Part shown: positions 1 to 10,749 of the stretch, piece after piece
Numbering within the stretch: the first letter of the stretch is position 1
Layout of the letters: each line of letters starts with the position of its first letter
Source: Diphasiastrum complanatum
Lineage: Eukaryota; Streptophyta; Lycopodiopsida; Lycopodiales; Lycopodiaceae
Assembly (NCBI GenBank): GCA_029204225.1
Contig: CM055101.1
Span: forward strand, 45,382,180 to 45,446,179
Length of the DNA: 64,000 bases
Direction of reading: 5' to 3'
Program-made: the position numbers and the translations under genes
The notes under the pieces: generated by a model
Databases searched by the model: none
Told to the model about the DNA's origin: nothing
What the model saw: only the letters and a program-made list of their open reading frames with translations

Positions 1-45
1 AAAAATTCTGTGTTATTTTCGCAAAAAAAAAAAAATTTTTTTTTT

Positions 46-130
46 GGTACCGCGGATCAATATGGATCCACGGTACCAGTATGGATCCGCGGTACCGGAA
101 TCCGCGGATCCTGGTACCGCTGGATCTATG
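46..130 (+). mobile_element. Right end of a hAT-like element (word GGTACC), rest off-window
   Basis: An A/T homopolymer block is followed by four GGTACC words (46-51, 72-77, 91-96, 113-118) interleaved with three GGATCC words (64-69, 83-88, 106-111), and then CTATG at 126-130. The order (AT-rich core, palindromic words, CTATG) matches the ends at 11612-11701 and 44600-44696. The element body would lie left of the window. The next 8 bases, ATTCCAAG, would be the target duplication, which cannot be tested here. Confidence 0.55.
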
Positions 131-138
131 ATTCCAAG

Positions 139-639
139 TATGGTCTAATTTAGAAAGCATAAAGCATCTCTGAGGAGAATTTGTAACAATTAACAATAAA
201 CTAAGAATAGAAGATAAAAAGACGATCAAGATAAAGAGCCATAAGAGAACTCATAACAAGAGTTCCCATGAACCATATATTGGAGCCAGCCTAACTAAAT
301 GATAGCCAACATGCCATCTCATGAGATGAGCGCCCAAAAAAGACCAATGGTGGAAGATCTAGGTGTCTTAAGTTGTGGAGGCCATGTGCGAAGTTGTGAA
401 GCCAGTTGTGTAGGTCTGTGCCATGCGTATCAATACCTGGGAATATGGTCTTTGGCCTTGGTGTTTAAAATGAATAACGACTCATCCTCTGACTCTACCT
501 TTGTGCGGACATGAAGTCTATGTCTGGAGAACAAGGACGTAATATAGGACTGTTAAGTACTCATGTTGATGTTGCTGCCGCATTATATATCACTCCTCAG
601 ATGGAACATCTCTTGTACCATCAATTTAACTGGTCAACA
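139..639. other. Unassigned sequence
   Basis: No recognisable coding or repeat structure. The short open frame at 299-514 has no motif that I recognise. Confidence 0.4.
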
Positions 640-1250
640 TAGGATGTCAATGAGCGAAGAGTAACCAACTAATCATGAAAGCGATAGTAATACCCTCCTT
701 TGATCTCATAATAGAGAGGACATTTGAAGAAAAAATGTTCCTCTGTCTCAACCTCGCCAAAAGTACACAAATAACAAAATCTATCTTCTCGGGAAATACA
801 TTAGAGATGGTTATTCTCACCATGTAGCTGATGTGAGGAAACCCAAAGTTGCCCCCAAGTGAACTTGAGGGTATGTGATAATCTCGGGTCTAAATTATGA
901 GGTAAAATCAAGATCCCAACTATATCTCTCTCTAAAAAGTGAGGTTGAGAGCAGTCCCGAATGACCCTCACTAGTGGGCCCGCCCATACACTCTAAGTAT
1001 GTACATGATGTAAACCATAGTATATAGTCATGTACTCTCAAAAAGGTGAGATAAGGATATGCAAAATGAGTCCAATAATCACGAGACTTGAGAGTACCAA
1101 GATGAGTGACAACCCTACCAAGTATAGATATTCCACCCATTCCTCCACATTCATGATCAGTGGATTATGGAAACTCGGAAAGCTCCTTGAAGTTTTGAGC
1201 ACAAATTGCCTTTTCTACATTTCGATGCTACATACATTTGCCTAGCCATA
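640..1250 (-). pseudogene. LINE 3' relic (zf-RVT region), decayed
   Basis: Read on the minus strand, this stretch parallels the better preserved LINE tail at 58930-59300. Both carry a segment about counting intact frames of the reverse-transcriptase zinc-finger (zf-RVT) region and its downstream sequence, with matching phrases such as a run reading TGATCTCRTAATA and one reading CTCGGG near the cysteine-rich part. Many stops and indels are present. It is a 5'-truncated, old LINE copy; no function is expected. Confidence 0.5.
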
Positions 1251-1386
1251 CTTTTTATTCTTTCGATATGTAAAATATGTAGACCCAGGAATTTTCCTTC
1301 CATCATTTTCATATTGTCATTGCAACATAAGAATGTCAGTCACACTCTTGGATTCATAAAGATATTCTAAGAAATCGCAAACCTCC

Positions 1387-2165
1387 TTAGTTTTCTTTGT
1401 AGCTTGTGCTTGAGCCATTGCAATATCTCCCAAAGAAAAAGTGATAGCAACATATGAGAGAGTGGACATACGAGAGAACCAACCACAAAGAGATCACTTG
1501 AACTTCATGAGGATCCAGGCGAATACGACCGTTGGAAATGACAAAACCAAGGAAAGATATCTCAATAACTGCAAAGGAACGCTTAGATCTCTTGGCATAT
1601 AGAAGATCGGTAAGAAGGAGATGAAAAACGGAACGTAAATGGATAACATGGTTGTGCAAAGAAAGACTAAAAACAAGAATATCATCAAAATGAATAATGA
1701 CACAAGCACCTAATAAAGAACGAAAAAGATGAGTCATGGCATGTTGAAAAATAGGGGGATTGGTAACACCAAAAGGGAGAACCTTGAACTTTTACAAGCT
1801 AGAATGGGTACACAAAATCGGGATGCATATGTATCTGATGGTAACCAGAATGAAGGTCAATCTTAATAAAGAACTTGGCTTCACCCAATTGATCAAACAT
1901 GCCATCCATATGAGGAATAAAAAACTGGCTACGAACGGTGAGTTTATTGAGGGCAGGATAATCAATGCAAAGGTCTCTTAAAACCATCTTTTCTATCAAC
2001 AAGGAGAACAAGAGCACCAAAAGGACTATGACTAGGAAAAATATGAACTTGTTGTAAAAGGGCTCGAACTTGACGTTCAACTTCAACACGCTTAGATAAA
2101 CACATACAATAAGGAGCATGAGAGGGAGGAGAAGAACCAGAAAGCAAGTCTATATGGTGAGTCAT
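1387..2165 (-). pseudogene. Ty3/gypsy reverse transcriptase relic
   Basis: Three overlapping minus-strand frames read in order as a gypsy RT. First comes HIDLLSGSSPPSHAPY followed by SPFGALVLLVDRKDG. Next is LCIDYPALNKLTV and IKIDLHSGYHQI. Last is the catalytic box FDDILVFS followed by FLGFVISNGRI. The FDD/YDD box, GYHQI and LGFVIS are diagnostic of Ty3/gypsy pol. The frame changes twice, so this is dead. A primer-binding-site-like sequence at 2617-2628 on the same strand suggests that the 5' LTR side lay to the right and that most of gag-pol between them is deleted. Confidence 0.85.
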
Positions 2166-2616
2166 GTCTCCTTATGGCAGCAATGAAGTTGGGGTCTATC
2201 AAACATAGATGAAAATTCACTCAAAAGGTTAGAAAACACTTGAGGAACCAATATATTTGTTGGAACTAGGTCAGGTTGGGGCTCCTTCAACACAATGAGC
2301 CTTGGGTAGGCTAAGTATGAACTACTTACTAGAAATCAGCTCGTAATCCGGTGAAGAGTCAATGCTTGTCAAGGAATATGGGCTGCTATCATGAGTAAAT
2401 GTGAGAGTTTGCAAAATCTGCCTGCAAGTTTAGCGGAGAAACTGTTGCTAACTGTTCGCTAAAGATCCACTAGAAGATCCACCAAATTTTTTTTTTGGGG
2501 AATCTGCTCCTAACTTTAATGGAAGAATTGCCACTAATGTCCGCTAAAGATCCACCAAAAAATAGAAATCTGCCAAGTGTCGAGAAAATGTAGCACTCCA
2601 ACTAAGGTAGAAAAGT

Positions 2617-2628
2617 GCCTTGATACCA
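2617..2628 (-). other. Degenerate tRNA primer binding site of a gypsy element
   Basis: On the minus strand this reads TGGTATCAAGGC, one or two changes from the plant initiator-Met site TGGTATCAGAGC and identical to the site at 35928-35939. The bases just right of it (GTTAGGGA) resemble the LTR edge GTTACGAA seen at 52852. The preceding leader has phrases about CCGCTAAAGATCCACC, similar to the leader of the 47.7-53.2 kb element. Confidence 0.45.
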
Positions 2629-2639
2629 AGTTAGGGACT

Positions 2640-3560
2640 AAAATCACCAATGAAGTAGCTCATGAGGGTAGAGACCTGATAGAAATCCACGCCAAAGCCC
2701 TAGCTGGGGCATTAGCAACTGAAGTCTCCAAAATCATACACTAACAAATGAACAGCTTTGATGGCTATTTTACTAAGCAAAACCTACCTCCCTTCAATTG
2801 ACTTGTAGGGAATATGAAAATTTAAATAATAAGGGCTCAAAATATGAACCATGCCTATCAAATGTGATAAAAAGTGCGAGTCTACTAATAATCACATCAA
2901 AAAATATGCGACTATTGAATGTACTGTACAAGTAAATGGTACCATTATAATATTGTATCAGTGATGCATGTGATGGCCATCATATGGACAAATGTGTCCA
3001 TAACAAGCATCAAATAGTGGACATGAATGTTCCTTGCAAATGGGAACAAGGCCACATGATATCTTCTTACAAACTTTTCACGAGGTGTGCAGTCACATGG
3101 ACCCAATTTTACTCAACTGTCACCTCATTCTCGACTTTCCGAAGGAGTATTAGCTTGAGGTGCATTGCACTCGGCCACACTTTGAAGAAAGGAGTAGTAG
3201 GCTCTTAAGCAAGAACCTAAGAATAAATCTTCGGCTCCCTTTCAAAAGAAAGGGAAAAAGATGTTTTCCAACACTGGTTTCCAAGCTAAAAGGAAGAAAC
3301 GCCCTAAGTTGGACAAGGCAAGGCCATTGACTTTGACAAGGCCAAGAGCAATGGACTTTGCTTCTATTACATGGAGAAGGGACGCCGAGTGCGATCGCCA
3401 GTAGTATGAGATGCTGGTTATCGTAGGAGGCTTGATTAGGCCAGTTGTAGGTGAGTCAGTTGTGACTCTATTCAGGAGCATGGAGAGGAGATCCATGAGC
3501 CAATAGAATAGCCATTAAGGTTTTTTTTTTCGAAATAAATGCCTATTTTATCCGTTTAGG
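2640..3560. other. Probable LTR/retrotransposon debris, unassigned
   Basis: This lies outside the PBS-like site and may be the decayed LTR of the minus-strand gypsy relic, but no second LTR copy was found to confirm it. No convincing coding frame was seen. Confidence 0.3.
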
Positions 3561-3578
3561 CTTTATTTATTTGTAACT

Positions 3579-4412
3579 TTGAAGCTATGCCATCATTACT
3601 TTAATACAAGAGTTTTTGGCCCCCATGACATCATTAATATGAATGTGTTCGAGAAGGACCAAGCCATGAATGTCTTATTTGACGATGGATCCACTCAAAA
3701 TTCTACAAACTCCGAATTGGTGCAGAGACTTAAGTTGGCCATTGTGTCAAGTGACCATAAGTATGTGGTCAAAGATGGTGACAAGCGAGCAACGTGAAAC
3801 CTAGGAGGAGGTCGTCCCTCACTTGTCATTGAAGATTCAAGACTATGTAGATGGGCTTATCTTTCACATAATGAATCTAGATAAGGTAGATTTATTTTTT
3901 TGTAAGGAATGGTTTTATTCTAAGAGAATGTGACTCACACTTTGAAGTTCTGGCACAATTGCTCCTTAGAGTTAGAGGGAGAAGCAAATGCTTTTGATCT
4001 GCCTTATGTAACTACTTTGGAAGCTAATCAATGTTTGAAATGCTCTGAGTACCATTCTTTCCTTTGTTATTTGCAAGATAGTTCAGGTATGAGTGAAGCC
4101 ACTATTCCATAAAATGTCCACAGAATTATTACATTTGTCTATTTATGTATCCTCAAATGATCCTAGCGTAGAGGATTCTTTGGTAGGAAATGTTTTTGGA
4201 GATATTGAACAAAAATTTGCTGATATCTTTCCAAAGAGGATGTATCTCCCTCTAGGGGTGTAGATCAAATAGAACTTCCCAATAGTTCTCATGTATTGCT
4301 TTTTCTATATAGGATGAGCTCGAGCCCTAGAATTATTTATGTATGGGCCCATATTAGACCCATTAAAATTGCCTTGGGGGACACCAGTTCTATTGGTCAA
4401 TAACAAAACAGG
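3579..4412 (+). pseudogene. Gypsy protease-to-RT relic interrupted by the hAT element
   Basis: At 3579-3797 a frame includes VLFDDGSTQNS, an altered retropepsin D-S/T-G box. Downstream, with frameshifts, comes the RT entry region: LPLxxGVDQIELPNSS at about 4240-4290, then LPWGTPVLLVNNKTG at about 4365-4412. The similarity stops abruptly at about 4412, inside the RT finger domain, where the hAT-related sequence begins. That implies the hAT copy, or a truncated part of it, landed in a pre-existing gypsy copy. Confidence 0.7.
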
Positions 4413-4529
4413 GGCTACATCTTTATGTAGACTACTGACTTGCTTCGCCCTACCTTCGCCCATTTTCAGCGTCTCTTCAACAGTGAACCCTGCTGTTTTT
4501 TTTCCAGCAATCCATCCCTCATTTCATCT

Positions 4530-4718
4530 GCAATGGTGCAATCCGACCTTTCCGGTCTGTGGGACGAGGTAGACATTGTCAGGCGGGTTGCCGACAAGGC
4601 CAACAAGACCGGTCAGAAGATCGTGCGCTGCCGATACTGTCTCGTCGAGTTTGCTACATCCCTCACTCACCTTAAAGGCCATCTACTCGGTGCACGCGCC
4701 AAAAATGGTGCACCTTGA
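4530..4718 (+). CDS. BED-type zinc finger, N-terminal part of hAT transposase
   Basis: The frame reads LSGLWDEVDIVRR, then VRCRYCLVEF and LTHLKGHLLG. C-x2-C followed by H-x3-H is the BED zinc finger that most plant hAT transposases use to bind element ends. The frame ends with TGA at 4716-4718. The rest of the transposase continues in another frame from 4715, so one base was lost or gained near 4712. The start codon is unclear: ATG at 4440 and a later ATG near 4533 are both possible, and the upstream bases belong to the insertion border. Confidence 0.75.
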   Translation, partial: AMVQSDLSGLWDEVDIVRRVADKANKTGQKIVRCRYCLVEFATSLTHLKGHLLGARAKNGAP

Positions 4719-6414
4719 ATGCTGCCCCTTGTGGCAGCATGACCGTCCCCGACAGGCAGCGACTACTGGACACCTACGGGCCGCGGCTCGTGGCAGGGGA
4801 GAACACCATTTCGGAGGGCATTCTCCGATTTTGCACCGCTCCTTATGTGGCTGACCCAGAGTTGCTGCCTGCTTGGCTAGCACGCACGAGGAGAGGGAGT
4901 GCATCCTCCTCCGGTCCCTTTGCCCCTCATCCCCCTCAGACAGTTCTGCCTCACGCACCCCCATCTGCTCAGATTCCGGTGGATCCCGTCCCATCGCATC
5001 CGCTAGTTGCCACTGCGGTTCCACCACCACCCACTGTTGCTCGCACTCCACCAGTCTACGACTTTCTCATGGACTCTCCGCCACCCGAGCAGGCCCAGGA
5101 TGCTACTGGGCGGGCCTTCGAGGATGTGGAAGAGATCCCTTCTTCCTTCCCTTCCCATCCGGATGACCTCCTCAGCCAGCAGTTTTTGTACCCCATGCCA
5201 GATGTTGCCCCTCCACCAGTGCACCCCACCTATGCTGCTGCACCCATCCCTGCCAGTGCATCCCACTCTCCCCATTCCACGTCTACAGCCGATGCATCCA
5301 CCAGTGCCCAGCCTGTCGCGTCATCGTCCATTCCCGTCACGGTTGGTGCACCGTGCTGGAGGTCCACCACCCGTCGCCCACCACGGAGAGCCCTTGTGCA
5401 GCAGACCATTCGCAGCGCGCATCAGCCGCACATGGACAGAGAGGCCACACAGGCCGTGGCCAGTCTGATTTACGAGCTGAACCTACCCTTTGCCATCATC
5501 GACTCTGAGCCCTTCAGAAGGGCCTTCCGCCTTGCACAGTCTGTCAACCCTAGCTGGAGAGTCCCTAGTTCAGAGGTTGTCCGCACACACATGCTGAGGG
5601 ATAGGGTCAAGTCCTTGTCTAGAGAGATGGAGCCTCTACGTCGGCACTGGGCCACTTACGGTTGCAGCATCATGTCCGATAGCTGGACTAATGTCAGGAG
5701 GAGGCCGATCCTCAACATACTGGTCTCCAGCTGCATGGGCACACAGTTTTTGAGGGCAGTGCATTGCAGCAGGGGGGGGAGAGTCATATCTGCAGAGTTC
5801 ATGTTTGATGTCATCAGGTCTTCCATCCTAGCCATAGGCCCACAGCATGTCGTCACGATGGTGACAGACAATGCCATGAACTACATTCAGATGGGTGTAC
5901 TGCTAGAGGCCGAGTTCCCTCATATTGTTCATACCCCCTGTGCAGCCCACGACATAGACCTTCTGATGGGGGACATTGGAGCACTTCCCTGGGTTAGAGC
6001 CATCGTCCGGGAGGCCCTCTTCCTGGTGACTTTTGTCACCAGAAAGAGGCGTGTTCTTGCCATGTTCGGGGTGTTCAGCCATCTGGACCTCCGTAAGCCA
6101 GCCCCCACACGCTTTGCATTCAACTTGGTGGTCATCGACCGTTTGATCAGGTGCAGGGCCCAGCTTCTACAGATGGTTGCCAATGATCTTTGGGGTGCCA
6201 GTACATTTCCGCACACTGAGGATGGGGAGCACTTTTCTTCCACGGTGAGGGGAGACCAGTTCTGGAGGGATGCACAGACATTGTCAGGACTGCTTCGACC
6301 ACTCTACATTGTGCTCCGCATGGCTGACAGCGAGGGGTCGACACTTGGACTGGTGTATGAGCTCATGGACCGGATTGGACAGTTCCTGCAGCTGCCCATC
6401 TTGCAGCCAGAGAG
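4715..6414 (+). CDS. hAT transposase, copy 1 exon 1 (DUF659 catalytic core)
   Basis: A 566-codon open exon. The first 230 residues are Pro/Ser/Ala rich linker. The core from about residue 260 has FRRAFRLAQSVNPSWRVPSS, SDSWTNVRRRPILNI, VVTMVTDNAMNYIQMG, then TPCAAHDIDLLMGD, and the downstream RKRRVLAMF. These are the DUF659 and RNase H-like hAT core, in which the D of TDNA and the HxxDL motif are family hallmarks. The exon ends at a good donor (GAG|GTAAGC), phase 2. Unlike copy 2, this exon has no internal stop. Confidence 0.85.
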
Positions 6415-6528
6415 GTAAGCGGTATAGTGTTGTAATTGACCTTTATCTTTTCAGTACTTGCTAGTTTGTTTTTCTTTCAATGCTAAGTTTTCTCGTAATG
6501 CCCTAAACCACATGCCCCTCACCTACAG

Positions 6529-6808
6529 GATGACAGAGCTGAAGTTCATCTGGGAGACGCGGTGGAACTACTTCCACAGGAGTATCCACAGCGTTGCACA
6601 CATACTGCATCCCCTCTTCCTCTCTCCGACACAAATCGCAGACAGGGAGCTCGAGGCCGATTGGCTTCAGTACATTCACAGAGTGGGTCCACACATGGGT
6701 TTGGATCCTATCAGGCTTATGGAGGAGCTCGTTGCATTTCGTTTCGGCATGGGCACACTTGGCCACCCGGCTGCCCAGGATCCACAGAGGAGGCAAAGAG
6801 TGGTTTAG
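6529..6808 (+). pseudogene. hAT transposase copy 1, exon 2, truncated by rearrangement
   Basis: It follows a 114-bp GT-AG intron (6415-6528) and restores the frame as MTELKFIWETRW, HRSIHSVAHILHPLFLS. The homology to copy 2 ends at about 6795. From there to 6889 the sequence instead matches 9021-9114 from the tail-coding exon, but out of frame, giving a stop at 6808. The hAT dimerisation block is therefore missing from copy 1. Confidence 0.8.
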
Positions 6809-6889
6809 ATGCCCCTCCCGCAGATGTTTGGATGCGTGCAGCACAGAGTCATGGCCGTTACTACGACAGCACACCAGAGGAGGCACCTA

Positions 6890-7785
6890 CCTTCCGCCTT
6901 GCACAGTCTGTCAGCCCTAGCTGGAGAGTCCCTAGTTCAGAGGTTGTTCGCACACACATGCTGAGGGATAGGGTCGAGTCCTTGTGTAGAGAGATGGAGC
7001 CTCTGCGTCAGCACTGGGCCACTTACGGTTGCAGCATCGTGTCCAATGGCTGGACTGATGTCAGGAGGAGGCCGATCCTCAACATACTGGTCTCCAGCTG
7101 CATGGGCACACAGTTTTTGAGGGCAGTGGATTGCAGCAGGGGGGGGAGAGTCATATCTGCAGAGTTCATGTTTAATGTCATCAGGTCTTCCATCCTAGCC
7201 ATAGGCCCACAGCATGTCGTCACGGTGGTGACGGACAATGCCACGAACTGCATTCAGATGGGTGTACTGCTAGAGGCCGAGTTCCCTCATATTGTTCATA
7301 CCCCCTGTGCAGCCCACGGCATAGACCTTCTGATGGGGGACATTGGAGCACTTCCCTGGGTTAGAGCCATCGTCCGGGAGGCCCTCTTCCTGGTGACTTT
7401 TGTCACCAGAAAGAGGCGTGTTCTTGCCATGTTCCGGGTGTTCAGCCATCTGGACCTCCGTAAGCCAACCCCAACGCGCTTTGCATTCGACTTGGTGGTC
7501 ATCGACCGTTTGATCAGGTGCAGGGCCTAGCTTCTACAGATGGTTGCCAGTGATCTTTGGGGTGCCAGTACATTTTCGCACACTGAGGATGGGGAGCACT
7601 TTTCTTCCACGGTGAGGGGAGACCAGTTCTGGAGGGATGCACAGACATTGTCAGGACTGCTTCGACCACTCTACATTGTGCTCCGCATGGCTGACAGCGA
7701 GGGGTCGACACTTGGACTGGTGTATGTATGAGCTCAGGGACCAGATTGGACAGTTCCTGCAGCTGCCCATCTTGTAGCCAGAGAG
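6890..7785 (+). pseudogene. hAT transposase copy 2, exon 1, broken
   Basis: Same DUF659 core as copy 1 (SNGWTDVRRRPILNI, VVTDNATNCIQMG, HGIDLLMGD). CAG to TAG at 7528 creates a stop where copy 1 has glutamine. A second CAG to TAG lies near 7773, and a 4-bp insertion (GTATGTATG against GTATG) sits near 7727. The exon lacks the N-terminal BED finger and linker because the duplication starts inside the core. Confidence 0.85.
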
Positions 7786-8165
7786 GTAAGCGGTACAGTG
7801 TTGCAATTGACCTTTATCTTTTCAGTACTTGCTAGTTTGTTTTTCTGTCAATGTTAAGCTATTTCGTAATGCCCTAAACCACATGCCCCTCACCTGCAGG
7901 ATGACAGAGCTGAAGTTCATATGGGAGACGAGGTGGACTACTTCCACAGGAGTATCCACAGCGTTGCACACATGCTGCATCCCCTCTTCCTCTCTCCGAC
8001 ACAGATCGCAGACAGGGAGCTCGAGCCCGATTGGCTTCAGTACATTCACAGGGTGGGTCCACATATAGGTTTGGATCCTATTAGGCTCATGGAGGAGCTC
8101 GCTGCATTTCGTTTCGGCATGGGCACATTCGGCCACCCAGCTGCCCAGGATCCAGAGAGGAGGCA
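6890..8165 (+). repeat. Internal tandem duplication of transposase-coding DNA, copy 2
   Basis: This segment repeats 5523-6795 at high identity, intron included, with an offset of 1,367-1,370 bases. A roughly 94-bp linker (6796-6889) derived from the 9021-9114 region separates the copies. The 3' junction of copy 1 lies in a shared GAGGAGGCA, and the linker ends in GAGGAGGCACCT. Such short shared bases suggest slippage or microhomology-mediated rearrangement. Confidence 0.9.
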
Positions 8166-8244
8166 GCTACCCATTACCTGGTGGACCATGTTCGGTAGCA
8201 CATACCAATCTATACAGCGTCTTGCACTGCGTGTCCTTTCTCAG
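7900..8244 (+). pseudogene. hAT transposase copy 2, exon 2
   Basis: After an intron at 7786-7899, the exon matches copy 1 exon 2 but has lost one base near 7936 (GGTGGACTAC against GGTGGAACTAC), so the intact downstream frame is out of phase with its start. Past the copy 1 breakpoint it continues with LPITWWTMFGSTYQSIQRLA and RVLSQ, the entry to the hAT dimerisation region, and ends at a good donor (CAG|GTATGC). Confidence 0.8.
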
Positions 8245-8336
8245 GTATGCATCTCATTTTATCCTCCATTTTTGTGTTTCGTTGAAGTTTCACCTCTGCC
8301 ACAATGTGTTGAAGTATTTCAATGCACGCACCACAG

Positions 8337-8498
8337 GACTGTGCTGCCTCCGTGTGTGAGCGTAATTGGAGCACATGGGCACTGATTCACACGAGGAGAA
8401 GGAACCGGTTGTCAGTGAGTCAGTTGGAGCGGTTGGTGTTCTGTAGCACCAACGCACGTCTCGCCAGGAGGCTTCCGACCATTACGAGCGCATTGCAG
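8337..8498 (+). CDS. hAT C-terminal dimerisation exon
   Basis: This 54-codon phase-0 exon reads DCAASVCERNWSTW followed by IHTRRRNRLSVSQLERLVF. The S-x-CER-x-WS and RRNRL motifs define the hAT C-terminal dimerisation domain (Dimer_Tnp_hAT). It is bounded by an acceptor at 8336 and a donor GCAG|GTGATA at 8498. No disabling change was seen in this exon. Confidence 0.85.
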
Positions 8499-8600
8499 GT
8501 GATAAGCTAATCTTTCATAGCATGTTGGTTGACTCCTGGTATGTTGGTTTCATTACTTGATAAAGTTGTCTCTCTGACATGCAAATTTTAAACCTTGCAG

Positions 8601-9773
8601 ACAAAGATATTAGATTTGAAGCGCCAGGTTGACTTGCCTACGGACAGCACCCATCCCATGCCTGCAGATGACCTAGGCACACAGTTGATGGCAGAGAGAG
8701 AGAGGGAGCTTGTCGAGATGAGAGAGAGAGAGCTTGGGCTTGAGCACAGAGAGCCCCCATTGTATGAGGCAGACGAGCCAGTGTCAGAGGATGAGCATGA
8801 TGAGGATGAGCCCATTCGGGTTGTGTTTGCCAGTTCAGAGAGAGATGAGGCAGACCATACAGGTGCAGGGCACACGCCACGGGCAGGGGTCACAGGTGCA
8901 TCACGTGGCAGAGGTGGGACACATGGCACAGGTTATACCGGCAGACCGGCAGGGCACACAGGGGGGGGCAGTGGCATACCTACCTATGTCGACATGATGG
9001 AGGAGGCTCTTGATAGAGGGCAGAGTGGTTTAGATGCCGGTCCTGCAGATGTTTGGATGCGTGCAGCACAGAGTCATGGCCGTTACTACGACAGCACACT
9101 AGAGGAGGCACCTGATGACTTTCATTGCACAGATTGGGAGGCCATGCAGGGTCTACAGGGTGCACATGATGAGGCACGGGATGAGGCTTGGGTTGATTCA
9201 GGGGTTGGTGCACAGGATGATTCAGAGGTCGGTGCACAGGATGATTTAGAGGCTGGTGCACAGGATGAGTCCCAGAGCCCAGAGCATTTGTATTCGGATG
9301 CCCAGCTGGCCGACTTGGTTGCCACATTGGATTCAGAGGCCCAGCAGATGCCGAGTGTCAGGGCGCCCCCATCATCTCTTGCCAGCATGCCATACACAGA
9401 GTCCCAGCCAGAGCAGCTACACGAGGTGCCTACAGTTCCTCCAGCTCCTCAGAGGGTGTATGTGCGTCGCACAGCTCCTCCAGTGCCACCGATGCCATTT
9501 AGGCCTGCAGCCCCTCCATCGCCGTTCACTTCTGCAGCACCAGGTCTCCATGGCAGGCCACCATCTGTGCCCAAGTTTTCGCTTGCAGCGCCCACATCCA
9601 CAGTGGCTCCTCCAGTTGCAGCACCCACGTCACATCCTCCTCCTTTGGCAGCACCCACGATGTACCAGTACCGGCCACCACAACGCCCCTTTCAGTACAT
9701 ATCTCCACTGTACTCACCTCCTGCACAGCCAGTTCCTCCACCTGCAGCAGCCCCACGGGCACACACTCCATGA
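8601..9773 (+). CDS. hAT transposase C-terminal disordered tail
   Basis: It is joined in phase to the dimerisation exon after an acceptor at 8599-8600 (TTGCAG). It begins TKILDLKRQVDLPTDS, then has Glu/Arg-rich repeats, an acidic EDEHDEDEP block and Gly/Thr-rich sequence. Four short repeats of the type VGAQDD follow at about 9195-9270, then a long Pro/Ala-rich segment. The TGA at 9771-9773 is probably a mutated CGA, because the frame continues beyond it into the AT-hook segment. Confidence 0.65.
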   Translation, partial: TKILDLKRQVDLPTDSTHPMPADDLGTQLMAERERELVEMRERELGLEHREPPLYEADEPVSEDEHDEDEPIRVVFASSERDEADHTGAGHTPRAGVTGASRGRGGTHGTGYTGRPAGHTGGGSGIPTYVDMMEEALDRGQSGLDAGPADVWMRAAQSHGRYYDSTLEEAPDDFHCTDWEAMQGLQGAHDEARDEAWVDSGVGAQDDSEVGAQDDLEAGAQDESQSPEHLYSDAQLADLVATLDSEAQQMPSVRAPPSSLASMPYTESQPEQLHEVPTVPPAPQRVYVRRTAPPVPPMPFRPAAPPSPFTSAAPGLHGRPPSVPKFSLAAPTSTVAPPVAAPTSHPPPLAAPTMYQYRPPQRPFQYISPLYSPPAQPVPPPAAAPRAHTP

Positions 9774-10229
9774 GCTCATCCTCCTCGCTCAGTTGCATAG
9801 GGAGTTCCCTCTTTTGCTTCCCTATCCCAGCCGGCCTCAGCTTGGGCCCAACCTAGCCAGCCAGGTGATTTGCATGGGGGTGACGAGGCATTGATAGCTC
9901 CTCTTGTCCGCAAGAGACCAGGCAGGCCCAAGGGTGCACCGAACAAGAAAGGCAAGGCACAGAAACTGCCAGGGAGGAGAGGACGACCACGCAGGGCTCC
10001 AGGTACAGGTAGAGGTGCAGTATCACAGCCAGTTGGAGCAGGTGTTGTTGGTTTGGCTTGCTTGGGGGCTGATGCGGAGGCTGATTTGGAGGATGAGGAT
10101 GACGAGTCTTCCCCCTCGGATACACAGCCCATGCCAGTTCCAGACAGGCAGAGATATCGGCTGCGCGAGTCAGCTCGGGGCCCTGAGTTGTCTCCAGAGC
10201 ATTCGTCTGAGTCACAGCCAGAGCATTGA
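9774..10229 (+). CDS. AT-hook tail, in the same frame as the transposase tail
   Basis: The frame is the same as 8601-9773 but is cut off by TGA at 9771 and TAG at 9798. It contains two AT-hook cores, RPGRPKG and RRGRPRR, with PNKKGK between them, then an acidic stretch (LEDEDDESS). AT-hooks bind the minor groove of AT-rich DNA, which is what surrounds the element ends. It may be the original C-terminus of the transposase or a separate ORF starting at 9870; the shared frame favours the former. Confidence 0.6.
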
Positions 10230-10749
10230 TTGTGGCTCTGTTGTTTTAGTTTCAGTAGTTTGTCTCTAGCAGACGGTCTACCATTGTACTCAGATGATTT
10301 TTCACATTATATACAGTGTTTGGCCTACATTATTTGCTGCACATTGTGCGTATGTCACTCTGTACATGTGATGCTTTATTTTATGTCGAAAAATTCTATG
10401 TGTGTGTCTGAATCCTGTTTTCATTTAATTTCGTTTGAAGTGAATGCTAGCTTCACATATATGCACCTACATCATGAGCACAACAATCACCCCTACCCCA
10501 AACGACATTTCATAAACACATGTAATACATCTGCATTTAAAAAAATTACAAACATTGCATCTTACATGACCAGGCTCGCGTTGCACAAAAAACATTATGT
10601 ATATATTCAACCGTTGTATCAGGATAACATCACATATACTGTCATTTTTTTAAGCAGCAATCTAGTTATTTGCTGCACCATAAACTGCCGAAAACTACAT
10701 AGCAACAGTCCGCCACATACGGCTGGACCTCATCTATTCTAAACATCTC
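10230..10749. other. Intergenic 3' region of the hAT element
   Basis: AT-rich sequence lying between the convergent transposase and the minus-strand gene. It presumably holds their 3' ends. The open frame at 10230-10742 is low complexity and is not convincing as a protein. Confidence 0.4.

Noticed and set aside
4683-5275. Long frames in other phases and on the opposite strand over the hAT transposase
   Set aside because: They are shadows of the GC-rich real frame and have no domain support.
10230-10742. 170-codon open frame downstream of the AT-hook segment
   Set aside because: Composition and lack of motifs suggest non-coding AT-rich sequence between convergent genes.
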